DNA of 64,000 nt from contig JBBCBC010000001.1 of NCBI GenBank assembly GCA_037126765.1, positions 19,734,622 to 19,798,621 of the forward strand, given 5' to 3'. The translations under genes were made by a program, and so were the position numbers. Numbering within the stretch: position 1 is the stretch's first letter; each line of letters begins with the position of its first letter. Below are positions 1-11,945 of this stretch, in pieces. The notes under the pieces were generated by a model. The model had not been told where the DNA came from. It made no database searches and worked only from the letters and a program-made list of their open reading frames with translations. Source of the stretch: Stenogyne calaminthoides (lineage: Eukaryota > Streptophyta > Magnoliopsida > Lamiales > Lamiaceae).

Positions 1-972
1 TTATTTCTCGTTATGCATGATTTGTTGTTTTGAATCATTATTTGAATTAAACCTATAAATTAATTCATGCTAGTAATAATTTTATCTTGTAATTAAATTT
101 GTATTTAAATATTTATCCCACCAATGTCTAGATCCGCTCCGCAACTTATTCCCCAACAAATATCCCTTTGGAGAACATCATCCTATTACGATAGTAGTTC
201 ATTACTAGTGATTGGGAGTTGTTTGCTTAAACTAACTTGTAAACAAACCGTCGTAATCTCATCCCACCCATCATGGCACTTTCACCATTTGAACATCATC
301 CTTTAATAATTTGATGTTCTTCATCAATTTACGACCATATCCTAAAAATTTCGTGGGTTCACTTCCGGATGGTTATTGATTTCTCTATACTTTTTATGTA
401 CAAGTCTTACCTTAGAATTAACAATTAATTTAGTATTAAAAAATGATTATAATGAAAATATCACTATAAAACATACTACTTGTCATAATAAATGGCTTAG
501 TCATCCAGATCCTCATGAAAATCATCGTGATCATCCACCTACAAAAAAAGAAATATTGCATTGTTATTGTTGTTGCAACTAAAAAAAAATTAAAACCGAT
601 TAAAATATAAAATATTGATGAATACCTCTCCAATAATTTAGGACAATTGCTTTATCATGTGATTGGCATGAAGTCCACATCCTCTACACGCCTTTTATTG
701 AAATATTGGTTTTTTTATTATTCAATCTTTTTTTCCCTTTGATACATTTGAGGGGTCAATAATTTTGATGTTCTTCATCAATTTACGATCCGAAACTGGG
801 TTCAACCTATTGATTTCTCTTTACAAGTCCACCGATATGCATCATCCATGTAACGTATCCATGAGATCTTCAAAGATTTGGTTTCTTCAATTTCATTGAA
901 TGTACCATTTTGTCAATTACCACTCCAACCTTTGCACTCTTTGTCCACCTATGCATGATGTACTTATCGTAT
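1..972. other. AT-rich sequence without a recognisable gene
   Basis: No open reading frame here resembles a known family. A short direct repeat is visible: ttgatgttcttcatcaattt at 311-330 recurs at 765-784, and each copy is followed within about 60 bp by ttgatttctct. This suggests a decayed duplicated element. The right part borders the broken FAR1-like gene and may be its former 3' flank. Confidence 0.4.
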
Positions 973-2690
973 TCAAAGATTTGTTTGACTCGAAATCAAA
1001 CATTTTGGTATTCCTTCGAACTCAAACATTTTACAACTGCATGAAATGTGCTCCAATTTCTTGTTGTATAGAAGAATTCGATGTCTGCTTCCATCAGTTT
1101 TGTCAGCCCTTCGAACAAAGAAAGTCTCATTTTCTTGGCAGCTACTCTCAAGATGAATAATATATGCATTACTTTCATCAATTTCTTTCTGGAAGGACAA
1201 AACGTTCATCTTTGTGTATAAATTGACCATTTGCCTTTCTATTGGCCACAATGACTTACATTTCGGTCGCTTATTAATGTCAACATGATCAGCTGCTAAC
1301 TCATTATGTCGTTGATTCCTAAGAGCACTATTGAACCGAATAACAAAATCAATTAATGAGTTATGACTTGAAACATACCTTTTGAAAAAAGCATGAGCAC
1401 TTTCAGCTCGTTGACTACTTGATATTCCTGCACTAAAAATATGTTTCACATATGCTGGAACCCATCGACTTCGCAAATCATAAACATGACGCAACCAATC
1501 ATTATTTTCTAACTTTGTAGCTATCACCACATCACTCCATTTTTGTTCAAATTCATCTTGTGACTCGGAATCTAAAATGACGTTTTTCATTTTATAATAC
1601 TGGTCCTGATAAGCAACGGGATTAATCTTCTCAGAGAACTTGTTCAATATGTGCCATATGCAATAGCGATGGAATGACTGCAGGAAGACTTGAGCTATAG
1701 CTTTCTCCATTGCAGGATCTTGATCGGTGATGATGATACTCGGGGGTCCTTTGGCATTGCTTCCATTAGTTTATTAAACAATCATACAAATGACTCTGTT
1801 TTTTCATCACTAAAAAATCCACAACCAAGAATAATGGTCTGACCATGATGATTCACCCCAGTAAATGGAGCAAAAATCATTCCATATTTATTTGTGTTGT
1901 ATGTTGTGTCAAAAACAAGTACATCACCAAAAAAATTATAGTACCTCCTTGACACAGCATCAGACCAAAAACACCTGATAAACTTATTACTCGAATCAAC
2001 TTCATAGACATAAAAGAAAGTTGGATTTTTCTTCTTCTCAGACTCAAAGAAGAGAATTAATATTTCAGCTGTCATGTCCTTTCTATGATTCTTTTAAAGA
2101 CTGCTCATAGTTCCTGATATCTCTCTCTGTGCATACCATGTTTTCAGGACCTCCATAATCAATTTCCATCAACCGTACCTTTTGACAAGTTGGTATATTA
2201 GCTTGCGCGAATTGTTGAGCTAATACTTTTTTAGTGGTGGACACCACCAGATGTGACCGTAATAAATGAACTTTACTTGGGGTTGCTAGACTATGATTGT
2301 GGCCTTCCACAAAAGTTTTAACAATCCAATTGGGCCGTATTTGTCTTTTGACAATGGTCATCCTTGCTTTGCAACCAACTCTAGTCTCACCTCGATTTCT
2401 TTCCCCGACACGCGGCTTACTATCTTTGATCATCCTTTGGTATGCAGTATTAGTTTTACCCTCCTTGTTACATGAGAAGTCTTTCCATGTCACTTCATCA
2501 GTTTCTTTACTTTTCTTGGTGTTCTTAATTTTAGCACTAAACCCACTTTCTCGTGCATACTGATTGTAGAAGTTAAACGCATCTTGATGAGTAGGAAACT
2601 CTTGTTGAACGTAAGGTTTACGATCATCTGGTACTTGGGGAGTGTAGATTTCCTCTGATTTCTTCCTCCATCATTTAAAACTGAAAAAAG
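973..2690 (-). pseudogene. FAR1/FHY3-related (FRS) gene, broken copy
   Basis: Family role: FAR1/FHY3 proteins are plant transcription factors descended from Mutator-type transposases. Read on the minus strand, the pieces are colinear. An N-terminal FAR1 DNA-binding region lies at about 2660-2083 (ESGFSAKIKNTKKS, VGCKARMTI, EGHNHSLA). A MULE transposase core follows at about 2075-1000, with a DTTYNTNKYG block and a SQRAESAHAFFKRY block. The protein ends in the start of a SWIM zinc finger (CSCKMFEFEGIP), after which the match stops before the second half of the finger. Damage visible: a frameshift near 2080, a TGG-to-TGA type stop near 1780, a one-base loss in an A/G/C run near 1745, and the truncated SWIM. 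It is therefore a pseudogene. It could be a dead host FRS gene or a dead FAR1-type MULE; no matching terminal repeats were found to decide. Confidence 0.8.
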
Positions 2691-2744
2691 AATGAATCTA
2701 CTTGAAAACGATATTATTAGTCCCATAATATAAAAATAAAACAT

Positions 2745-3864
2745 TCACAACTTTTCTAACTATAATATCCAAACTTTTAGTTTCTGCAAGTTTTATAACG
2801 TTTTTAAAAATATTTTGGCAATGATCAGGGGATAATCCTTTAAATCATCACTGTAATTACTTGCTACCTACTGAGTATTAGTTAGGTTTAGGAAAAATAG
2901 ATAATTATTTAGCAAAGAATATAGCCCTTAAGTAGAACATTTTGACGAAAAAAAAAATTGTTGTGTATTAGGGGACCAACATTAATTCAGTTTCATGCAT
3001 CAAGTTGCCTTGAAAGATATAAATAAAGTGAGAACTAAGAATTACCCAAACAATATTTATTCATGACCTAAGAGTATTGATTTCTCTATGAACAAGGTTT
3101 TTATTAGGTTAATTAAAGGGTTTTATTACAATATAATATTGATTGTGATACTTAACAATATCAAGAATAAAATAACTCAAGGAGCAAGGAGAAATTAGGA
3201 TGAATCGAGGGCGCTAGTTTTCATTCTTATGGTATTTTAATAAATTCAAGTGATTACTAAAATTTTAATATTGATAACTAATTTCAGAATATGATTTCAC
3301 AAAACATAGCTTACAAACCTGGTTTTCTCCCAGAAAAATCAGGATTTCCCGAACAAGAGGAAGCACGAGAGCGGAGGCTTGCGATGAAGTAAAGCTCGAA
3401 GAAAACAAAGGCTCGTATTTTCCGATAAAAAAATCAGATTTCTAAGAACGATTTCACAATTAAAAGTTAGCGTTTCAGAGAGACGATGAAGCTTGCGATA
3501 GATAACTATGGTTTTCCCTGGTAAATCTTTTTGTTGCGCAAGAACACGTTTCATATTTCCTGGAAAATCTATATCATGGGTAAAAAATTATGGGATTTGG
3601 TGTATATATTAAATCGAATTTTTTATTATGTATTTGAGTTAAATTAATAATAAGGGTGATGATGTGGCACGCCAAATCACTATTTTAGTTCCATAAAAAA
3701 TCAAATAGTGGGTTTTATATCATTAATATATATATATATATTCAGAAGATTTCGGCCCCTTCTTAATTACTTATATTTATAGCCCAACTGAATTCTTAAA
3801 GATTTTAAAAATAAATTCACATTATGTAGAATAACGTTAGGGAAAATATAAAAATTATATACTA
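2745..3864. other. AT-rich spacer, no gene
   Basis: Nothing recognisable. A 71-codon minus-strand frame at 3339-3554 sits upstream of the FAR1-like pseudogene, where a 5' leader would lie, but it matches no family I know. A (TA)n run is at 3723-3742. Confidence 0.4.
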
Positions 3865-4105
3865 CTACCTCCATCCTGATTTAGATTGTCCATTTATTAT
3901 TTGACTCGTGTTTTAGCGAGCGAATTGTTTATTAATATTTGAAATGATAGAGAGATTTTTAAGGTGGGATATGATAGTTCAACCCTTCATTAATCCTACA
4001 CCTCCTTAAAAGTCACTTTATCATTTCATATACTAATAAACAACTCATTCGCTAAAATACACGAGCCAAAAATGAAATGATCAATCAAAATTAGGACAGA
4101 GTGAA
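3865..4105. mobile_element. Stowaway-type (Tc1/mariner) MITE
   Basis: The ends are degenerate versions of the Stowaway terminal repeat (ctacctccatcctg on the left, ggacagagtga on the right) flanked by TA on both sides (3863-3864, 4106-4107). The inverted similarity continues inward: gtccatttattatttgactcgtgttttagcg near 3889 pairs with cgctaaaatacacgagccaa near 4050. No coding capacity, as expected for a MITE of about 240 bp. Confidence 0.75.
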
Positions 4106-4107
4106 TA

Positions 4108-5215
4108 TAAAATATACCCTCGTTAAATTTCTCATTTTGTCAAAACGGACATTCTAAGTAAAACTTCCTTTTTTTTTTTAATAAAAAGTAAATGTCCCCA
4201 TCATCTTTAATTTTACATTTCAACAAACCACTGCACAAATAATCGCATATACAATGGCAATTGTAGTCTCTCGCGTTCATTTATTCTTACATAATAGTAT
4301 AAAATATCGGTACGTACAAATAATCGTATAATAATGTTGTAAGCAATCTATCGTAACAAACATAGTACAAAAACAAATCTAGAATAAGAAGATTAAAAGA
4401 ATACAAAATTTGAGGTTAGGGGCTCGATGGGAATCAACATTCCTTCTACTACCAAATAATTTATGATTACTAGACACTCGGTAATTAAATTATGTATTGG
4501 AGTTAATAATTAGGATTAAAGAAAGACAAAAATTATTATTAAGATGATCTCTCCAAATCTAGATATGTTTGGGATAATGCTATTTTAGTACCGCAATTAG
4601 TGGAGTTATGCCTTTGGGTGAGTGCTCCAATTTATCTTTAAAAAGTACACTAAAGTCTAAGGTGGGAACACAAAATTAAGTTCGATGGAACAACATTTTT
4701 TAGCGAGTAAGTGCCTGTTTTGCAAAATCTTTTGAAAAAGAAGAAGCACATAATTTTTTTAAAAATTAAGTCTAACAATTTTAAAAATAAATATTTTTCC
4801 AAAGCTTTATAGAGTTCGCAAATAGGCATTAAGTCTCCAGTAGAACTTGTTCATAACATTAAATTTATATAATTATACTTACAAATTAATATTATTATAT
4901 TTATCAACTGATATTGTTATACATATAAATTAAAATTATAGTATTAAAAATTATTGATAGTAATTTATAAAAATTATAGTATCATTTTATAAATGTAATG
5001 ATATCAGTTTCATACTGTGAACAAATTTTACAGAAGAGTTTATATTTTTTTATGGTGTAATTAGTCTTTAAGAGAGTTAGACCCCAAACACTCTCATGTG
5101 AGATAAAAAAACTATATGTTGATAAACTAATTTGGTGTTGATAAATGATTAAACAAGTATATGTGTGTATTGTGTGGGGTTGCTATAGAAAACTCTTAAC
5201 ATCTCTTATTCAAAT
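4108..5215. other. AT-rich spacer, no gene
   Basis: No family-like reading frame, tRNA or transposon terminus was recognised in this stretch. It consists of AT-rich sequence with short homopolymer runs. Confidence 0.4.
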
Positions 5216-5448
5216 GCACACTACAAAAAAGACGGGGTTTAACGACGATTTTAGAGACGGAAAAAACTGTCGCTAACGACATTAGCGACGGTTTTGGCGA
5301 CGGAAAAAAATCCGACGTTGAATCGAAGGTCGCTAACCGTAGCGACGGTTTTTTGTGACCGTCGCTAATTAGCGACGGTTTTTTTTTAAAATTTTTTTTA
5401 ATTAAATCTGTCGCTAAAGCTTGAATTTACGAAAAAAAAAATGGCTCA

Positions 5449-5660
5449 CGGTGGTTCGAACCTGAGCCCAGGGGGCGTCCGGGTGGGCACGGAACCACCC
5501 GAACCACAGACCATGTCGAACCCAACCACCAAACATATCATATATAAGTCACCAAGCCTCCCAATTAAATGAGACAAATTTTCGCTCCCAAGGGGGACCG
5601 AACACGGGACCTATGGGCGCCTGAGCGGGGATCAAACCGCTCGGGCACTTGCTTTCTTGC
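5449..5660. other. tRNA-like sequence patches inside the CACTA element
   Basis: A GC-richer stretch carries ggttcgaacc at 5453, a perfect B-box-like core. On the minus strand near 5580-5650, gcccgagcggttt resembles an A box of tRNA-Ser/Leu type and is followed by a decayed B-box-like block. No cloverleaf can be drawn with confidence, so I call it a tRNA/SINE-derived relic rather than a tRNA gene. Confidence 0.35.
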
Positions 5661-6030
5661 GTTTACTTAATGAAATTATTCTATATGTCCTAAAAATTAT
5701 TTTTTTTTAAAATATTTTTAAAATTATTTATTTCAATTATCTAATTTAACGATTTAACCACATTTTAATATAATAATTTTTATTTTTTATTTATTTATAA
5801 ATTCAAATTAAATTGTATTATATTAAAATTTATTTATTTATTTATTTTTAATTTGTTTTTTTTTTTTTTTTAAAAAAAAATTATTTCATTTATTTAATTT
5901 AACTATCTAATAATCTTTAAAATACTAATTATATATATTTTTATATTATAAATTATAAATAAATGATTATATTCTTTTAAAATTGTATATGTCCTAAAAA
6001 TTCATTTTTTTAAACAAATACTACTATCTA

Positions 6031-6282
6031 CTCCCTCCGTCCCAAATATATAGGCTTATTTGACTTTTCACACAGATTAAGAAATTGTATTGGAAAAGTA
6101 AATTAAACATGTCAAATTTCTATTATACCCCTATTTAATGTTTGTTATAGTTTTCAACATAATTAATGCATAAGGTTATATTAGTAAATTGATTAGAAAA
6201 AGTTACTTTATGTAGAAACAAGCCTATATATTTGGGACATCCATAAAAGGAAAACAAGACTATATAATTGGGACGGAGGGAG
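6031..6282. mobile_element. Stowaway MITE nested in the CACTA element
   Basis: Terminal repeats ctccctccgtccc and gggacggagggag are perfect Stowaway ends flanked by TA (6029-6030 and 6283-6284). Inverted similarity extends inward (aaatatataggctta against agcctatatatttgg). It inserted after the CACTA element, since it lies inside it. Confidence 0.93.
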
Positions 6283-6289
6283 TATTTAA

Positions 6290-7045
6290 AAAAGTACTAC
6301 TTTCTATTTAAACAAGTAATACTTTTAATTTAAACAAATAATGTTTTTCATTTAACCAAGTACTATTTTTCTATTTAAACAAGTACTATTTTTCTATTTA
6401 AACAAGTACTACTTTTCTATTTAAACAAATAATATTTTTCTATTTAAACAAGTAATAATTTTCATTTAACAAGTAATACTTTTCATTTAAACAAGTAATA
6501 CCTTTCATTTAAACAAGTAATACTTTCTATTATTTAAACAATACTTTTAATTTAAACAAGTAATATTTTTCATTTAACCAAGTACTACTTTTCTATTTAA
6601 ACAAATACTACTTTTCTATTTAAACAAGTACTACTCTTCTATTTAAACAAGTACTACTTTTCTATTTAAACAAGTAATACTTTTCTATTTAAACAAGTAA
6701 TACTTTTCATTTAACAAGTAATACTTTTCATTTAAACAAGTAATACCTTTCATTTAAACAAGTAATACTTTCTATTATTTAAACAATACTTTTAATTTAA
6801 ACAAGTAATAGTTTTCATTTAACCAAGTACTACTTTTCTATTTAAACAAGTACTACTTTTCTATTTAAACAAGTAATGTTTTTCTATTTAAACAAGTACT
6901 ACTTTTCATTTAAACAAGTACTATTTTTCTATTTAAACAAGTACTGCTTTTCTATTTAAACTTAAGTAATATTTTTTATTTAACAAGTAATACTTTCATT
7001 TAAATAAGTACTATTTTTCTATTTAAACAAGTACTACTTTTAGTC
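6290..7045. repeat. Tandem array, about 22-bp unit, with a 245-bp higher-order period
   Basis: The region is built from variants of tttaaacaagtactacttttcta. A longer block beginning catttaacaagtaatacttt at 6463 recurs at 6708, giving a higher-order period of 245 bp. The array sits inside the CACTA element directly after the Stowaway insertion. Confidence 0.9.
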
Positions 7046-7558
7046 AATATATATATTTAAATATACTATGAATTAAATTTTATACCGTAAACTCCTCGAA
7101 ATAGATTTGACTACGGTCAGGTGGAACTCTTCTCCAAGTAACTATAAATTAAATATACGGTAAGGTGCATTAACAACAATTAAAAAATCTTATATAATCC
7201 TGAAACATAAAAAAAGATACATAATTAATATTATTTTTTTTTAAATTTAAAAAAAAAAAAAAAAAAAACCGTCGCTAAATCGGTCACTTAAACCGTCGCT
7301 AAAAAAACTGTCGCTAAATCAATCGCAAAAACCGTCGCTAATACCGTCGCTAAAGGGATTAGTCCAAAACGTCGCTATTAGCTAAACCGTCGCTATTTGC
7401 GACGGTTCTCTAGATCGTCGCTAAAATTGTTGACTTTGACCATTTGACCGTAAAAACCATCGCTATTTGCGATGATTTTTGTAATCGTCGCTATTTGCGA
7501 CGGTTTTTGTAACCGTCGCTAATTTCCGTTGGTAAAACGTGTTTTTTTTGTAGTGGCA

Positions 7559-8051
7559 GCTTTGCTATCAAAATTTAGAACGAGATCTACATGTGGACGG
7601 GTGTCGATATGGTTCCCCTTAATGAACCAATCTTACATTTCGTGTAATATTTATCGATGCTCGGTTCACAAAATCAAGACAAAATAAGTTAAACAATTTG
7701 GACCGGTGTTATTTGGGCAATTTGAAAATTCAAAATAAAAGAATTTTCAAAAATGCTGAACCGGGCCCGTATAAACGTGTATGAAGAAATAAAGACAAGG
7801 ACTTGGGCATGAGTGACGACAAAAGGAACGAAAGTAAGTTTCATTTCGTTTGGGAATTGTCGATTAAATCCTAGAGTTTGATTGAGGACTCATTTTCTTA
7901 TTTATGTTAATACAGACCGTAAGTATGGGATAGGAGTTTGAATTTTAATATATTCTAACTCATTGTTGTATGGGAGGGAGTGTCCCTTGTACCCACATTT
8001 CTCTTTAATTAATATATGTCTTTTTGGCTATTCAAAAAAAAAAAAAATAAT
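7559..8051 (+). mobile_element. Probable 5'-truncated LINE tail
   Basis: The stretch ends in tgtcccttgtacccacattt, then an aattaatatatgtcttttt block, then a run of A at about 8035-8046. This is the usual look of plant LINE 3' ends. No reverse-transcriptase frame is readable upstream, so only the tail, about 7930-8051, is supported. The rest (7559-7930) is unassigned. Confidence 0.45.
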
Positions 8052-8067
8052 ATATGTATTTGACTAA

Positions 8068-8223
8068 GTTTTGTATGCACTAGGTGCACTGTGCACTTCA
8101 TAGTATTTTTAAAATTATGTAACTTATTGTATTAAAATATACAATTTGTTTACACTGAACCGTGCAACTATTAATATGTGAAATAAATTGCATAGGTTAG
8201 TGTTTGATATGTGAACCGTGCAA
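8068..8223. repeat. Diverged copy of the palindromic GTGCAC-type MITE family
   Basis: It begins gttttgtatgcactaggtgc and continues with the interior tacactgaaccgtgcaacta shared with the copy at 11946-12148. The right end is lost or decayed. Confidence 0.6.
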
Positions 8224-8392
8224 TAATTAAGTGTTTGATATAATACTTTGAATTCCCAAAACTTTGTGAAAACATCTCACAGAATGACATAATGTTTTAC
8301 ATTGCATTGAAGTGATAAAAAGAAAGTACCATTGTTCGAAAAAATCTTTCTGAAAGTAAAACACATCACTTATGTTGAAAACACACATACTT

Positions 8393-8589
8393 GCCCCCAA
8401 GGGCATAGCCAAGTTGGTAAAACTTGTGGTGATGTGGGGAGAAATTCTCCGGCAACGCAAGTTCGAACCCCGTGTGGGACAAATTCTCTATTGAAATATT
8501 ATTCTCTATTGAATCATATCATGGGGGCCACTTGTCCTTCGATTTATAACCCGGGTTGAATCATGTTCTCGTCTCTTCCTCACAAAAAA
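8393..8589 (+). mobile_element. tRNA-derived SINE with target-site duplication
   Basis: A 15-bp direct repeat aaaacacacatactt flanks the element (8378-8392 and 8590-8604, the right copy following the A-tail). Inside are an A box (tagccaagttgg, 8406-8417) and a B box (gttcgaacccc, 8461-8471) of an RNA polymerase III promoter at normal tRNA spacing, a non-tRNA body, and a short A-rich tail. It encodes no protein and would be mobilised by a LINE machinery. Confidence 0.9.
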
Positions 8590-8604
8590 AAAACACACAT
8601 ACTT

Positions 8605-9931
8605 TATATCATCAAAGTAACATTTAATTATTGAGTAGTATTCAATTTTAAACACATTACGTGAAACGATTTTTACGCAAGACTTATCCTTATATTTTAG
8701 GTATTGACCGTGCTCATGTATCTATCTCTTAGTACAAATTTAAAAAAAAAAAATTACCTACAAAAATTTTCAACATTCATAGCTACCAAATTTTCAATAA
8801 AAACACTTTTTTGTGGCAACTTTATAATTATGCAGACATCTTCATTTGCCTAAAATGAAATCGATAGATAAATTTGTTAGTAGGCAATTCCATAGACAAA
8901 TTGTTTGTAGATAATTTGAGAAATGAAAATATCTACATGATTTAGAAAATTTTGTAGGTAAATTGTCGACAATCATCACCATTTACATAAGAACAAAATT
9001 AGTTTTATTAAAAATTCCGTAGACATGTTAAAATATTTCATTGTTAATATTCTTTATTTTCTTATAGTATCTTAAAATTAATAAATCGACAAAAAACTGA
9101 TATACGTTTCATTTTAGAATTACTTTCATGATCACTATCAGTTATTAAAATATCATCGTCTGCCACATTTCTTTTTATCTTCATTGCCACATTACTTTCT
9201 CAAAGATTTGTTGATGGGATAGGATCATCTCTTTCTTCAATTTAAGGTGTTAATAAATGGTGATCTATATGCGCTCAAAAAAAATAAAAATGGTAATCTA
9301 TATACAATAAATAGAAAATATACACAGAAAATCGCATTATATAGAAGATGTAAAATGTGTTAAACTTATAATTTTCTTCAATTAACATTGCATAATACGC
9401 CTCATTTCTTTTCTCATATCATGCAGGATGATAAGTAATCCAACTAGGTACGGTTGGGGTTGAGATTAATTTTTTTTTGCACTATGTATATAAATCTTTT
9501 TATATTTATATCTTACCGTAAACTTTTGTCATTTTATTTTTATTGGGATATTAAAATTTTGTCTCCCTTATGTTGGTTTATAGTGCATCAACGATGACTT
9601 ATAAAGTGATATAAATAATAAAAAATGAAAATTGAAAAAATTGGAAAAAGTTCAACTAATACTTTACAAAAATGAAACAAATACTTTCAAGTAATGAGTC
9701 AAGTCAAGGTTGAACCTTTGCCCGCTAAACGAAATGTGGCCCAGTAGTACTCATGGTTTGACGCAGTGTTGTCAAAGGTAAAATAATTTTCGTCTTTATA
9801 GGCTGTACCAACGAACTGAAAACGGCGCGAGGAGAGGACAACACTTACACTCTATATGCAGAAATGCAAATGGATATATATGGAGGATTTTTCAGGTGAG
9901 CTTCAAAAAAAATCTCATGTCCAACTCAAAT
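8605..9931. other. AT-rich spacer, no gene
   Basis: No family-like reading frame or element boundary was recognised between the SINE and the hAT element. Confidence 0.4.
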
Positions 9932-9939
9932 GTATGAAG

Positions 9940-10373
9940 CAATGTTTTTCAAACCGGGTTGAACCGGCCGGTTGAACCGGGAACCGGCCGGTAAATCGGT
10001 TAAAAAACACATATATAACCGGATTTAAGGTTGAACCGGGTTGAACCGGTCAAAACCCGGTTCAACCGGAAAAATTCTTTTTTTTTTTATTATTAATTTA
10101 TATTAAATATTTAAAATTTTAAATCTATATTTCTCTCACATTTTTCTCCAACACTTTCGATGTGGGATAAATGTATGAGGTAGGACAAAATTTATAAAAT
10201 ATGATATGAAAAGTTATAAAATATATATTTAAACTTTTGTAGGTGTATACTTATTTTATTTTTTTAACTAAACATAAAAAACGGTTGAATCGCCGGTTGA
10301 ACCGGTCCGACCGGTTGAACCGCTGACCGGTGGTCTGTCCGGTTCAATCACCGGTTCGGTTATGAAAACATTG
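9940..10373. mobile_element. Non-autonomous hAT-type element
   Basis: Perfect 8-bp duplications GTATGAAG (9932-9939 and 10374-10381), the hAT hallmark, flank the element. It starts CAATGTTTTTCAAACCGG and ends with AAAACATTG, giving inverted ends. Both subterminal regions are dense in CCGGTT/AACCGG motifs in both orientations, while the centre is AT-rich. Length is 434 bp, with no transposase. Confidence 0.93.
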
Positions 10374-10381
10374 GTATGAAG

Positions 10382-11945
10382 TCCTATTTAGATCCAAATG
10401 ACCATACATGATACTGAAACTTGTTTGATTGGGTTCTTACCTCGTACATATATGATAAATATTAATCAAACTTGTTTGATTAATATTCATGACGGGAGGA
10501 GATGTTAAATGGATCTGCCCTAATCTACTAGGGTAAGCCCTATATATAAAGTTGCGGACGTAAACAGTTCAGGATTTTATCGATTCATGATAAACAGACC
10601 ACTAATAGTTGAGACCTAATTCTAACCTTATCGATTCGCGGGTTAAACGTACCACTAACTGGCTACTAAATTTAAAAAATAAAATTCAAAATATCTATAA
10701 TATAATATAATGTAACTTAAATTCAATATATAAAATTAAATGAGAGATAATAATATATCAAATGTGTTGCTAATTATATTCAATCACATCAACCAAATTT
10801 TAAAGAAAATGTTGAAGAGATAACACTATTTAATACTCAACATCGCTATTATTTAATATTTTTATTTTTATTTGATTTAAATGTAGTTTTTTAACTAATT
10901 TCATTTAAAATATGTAAAAAAATAAAAATAAATTATTAAAATTATCATATAATTATATTAAAATTAATTAAAAATAAATATTAAACGGGTTGACAGATTG
11001 GCTCTAACCTTACGGGGTTCAATCCTAGAGCTTCGAGCTAAACAGTTCAGGGTCTTACAGGTTTATAATAAATGGGTCTGAAAAAATTTAGCTCTGAACC
11101 TTAATTCTTTCTATTTAAACGGGTCTAGCTCTATGGGCCATGACCTTTTTTTTTTTTTAATATTCAATATTAACAAAATGATAAATAAATAAAAGCATCC
11201 TTTTATTTGACAAAAACTCCTTATAAAGTACTAAAGAGTCTTATGTCCAAATATGTTCCGTCTCACCTGAAACAAAGAACAGAGGTAGCATGTTCGAAGA
11301 ACAAAGTCAAAATACGATTTTTTATTACAAGATCCAAGGGAGAATATATAAACATATATATATATATACATACACACACACTATATATAGTTTGGGAAGG
11401 AATCATACAAGTGGGAGTGGTCCATACGGACCATACCACAACATTTTTGGTGTGTGGGTAAATAGGGAGAATGACTATCAATTTAACACATGTGGTCTGC
11501 CTTGTAATGCCCTGCAAATACCAAGAACTATTTTTTGTGTCGCTGCTTATTTCACAGAGGCATGGGATGTGGAATGGCAAAGTTATGGGCCTCCATTTCT
11601 AATTTTATCTCTTTAATATCATTTCTAAATTGATTAAATTATAAATAGGAGATACGTTAGCGACTTAGCGTGAGACTGTCTCACGGTGAGACGGGACATA
11701 ATTTGAACATTGGTGTTTTAACACTTTAAAAGAATTGATGCTAATTTGTTTTAGATTGTACCCCTTTCATGCATTAGACAATCTTATAAGAGCTTTTGTC
11801 TGTGGGAAATGCTATCAAGATTTATTCAAATTATCAAATGAACTTTGTAATTTGAGTAAATTATCAAACAAACCTCGAAGTTTGTCCAATTTACCGAACC
11901 ACCCACATATGTAGTTTGCATTAAATGTGCAAGATTAATAGTTAA
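10382..11945. other. AT-rich spacer with degraded repeats
   Basis: A diverged direct repeat begins taaacagttcagg at about 10561 and 11039, suggesting a decayed element. A TA/CA microsatellite lies at about 11349-11398. The motif gtgagactgtctcacggtga at 11669-11688 recurs in near-identical form at 45872-45891. No coding sequence was recognised; the open frames near 11207-11616 have low-complexity content only. Confidence 0.4.

Larger units (their letters stand above)
5219..7555. mobile_element. Non-autonomous CACTA (En/Spm) transposon
   Basis: The element begins CACTACAAAAAA and ends TTTTTTTTGTAGTG, the classic CACTA termini. Perfect 3-bp duplications GCA flank it at 5216-5218 and 7556-7558. 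Both subterminal regions (about 5235-5415 and 7270-7530) are packed with copies of a TCGCTAA/TTAGCGACGG motif in both orientations, the expected arrangement of transposase-binding subterminal repeats. Length is 2337 bp. No transposase reading frame is present, so any movement would depend on an autonomous partner. Its interior hosts a tRNA-like stretch, a Stowaway MITE and a tandem array, listed separately. Confidence 0.93.

Noticed and set aside
5449..5480. Possible tRNA gene (ggttcgaacc core)
   Set aside because: No acceptor stem, anticodon arm or A box at the right distance on the same strand.
11207..11616. Three overlapping frames of 84-108 residues
   Set aside because: They read through a TA/CA microsatellite, are on both strands, and have no conserved motif.
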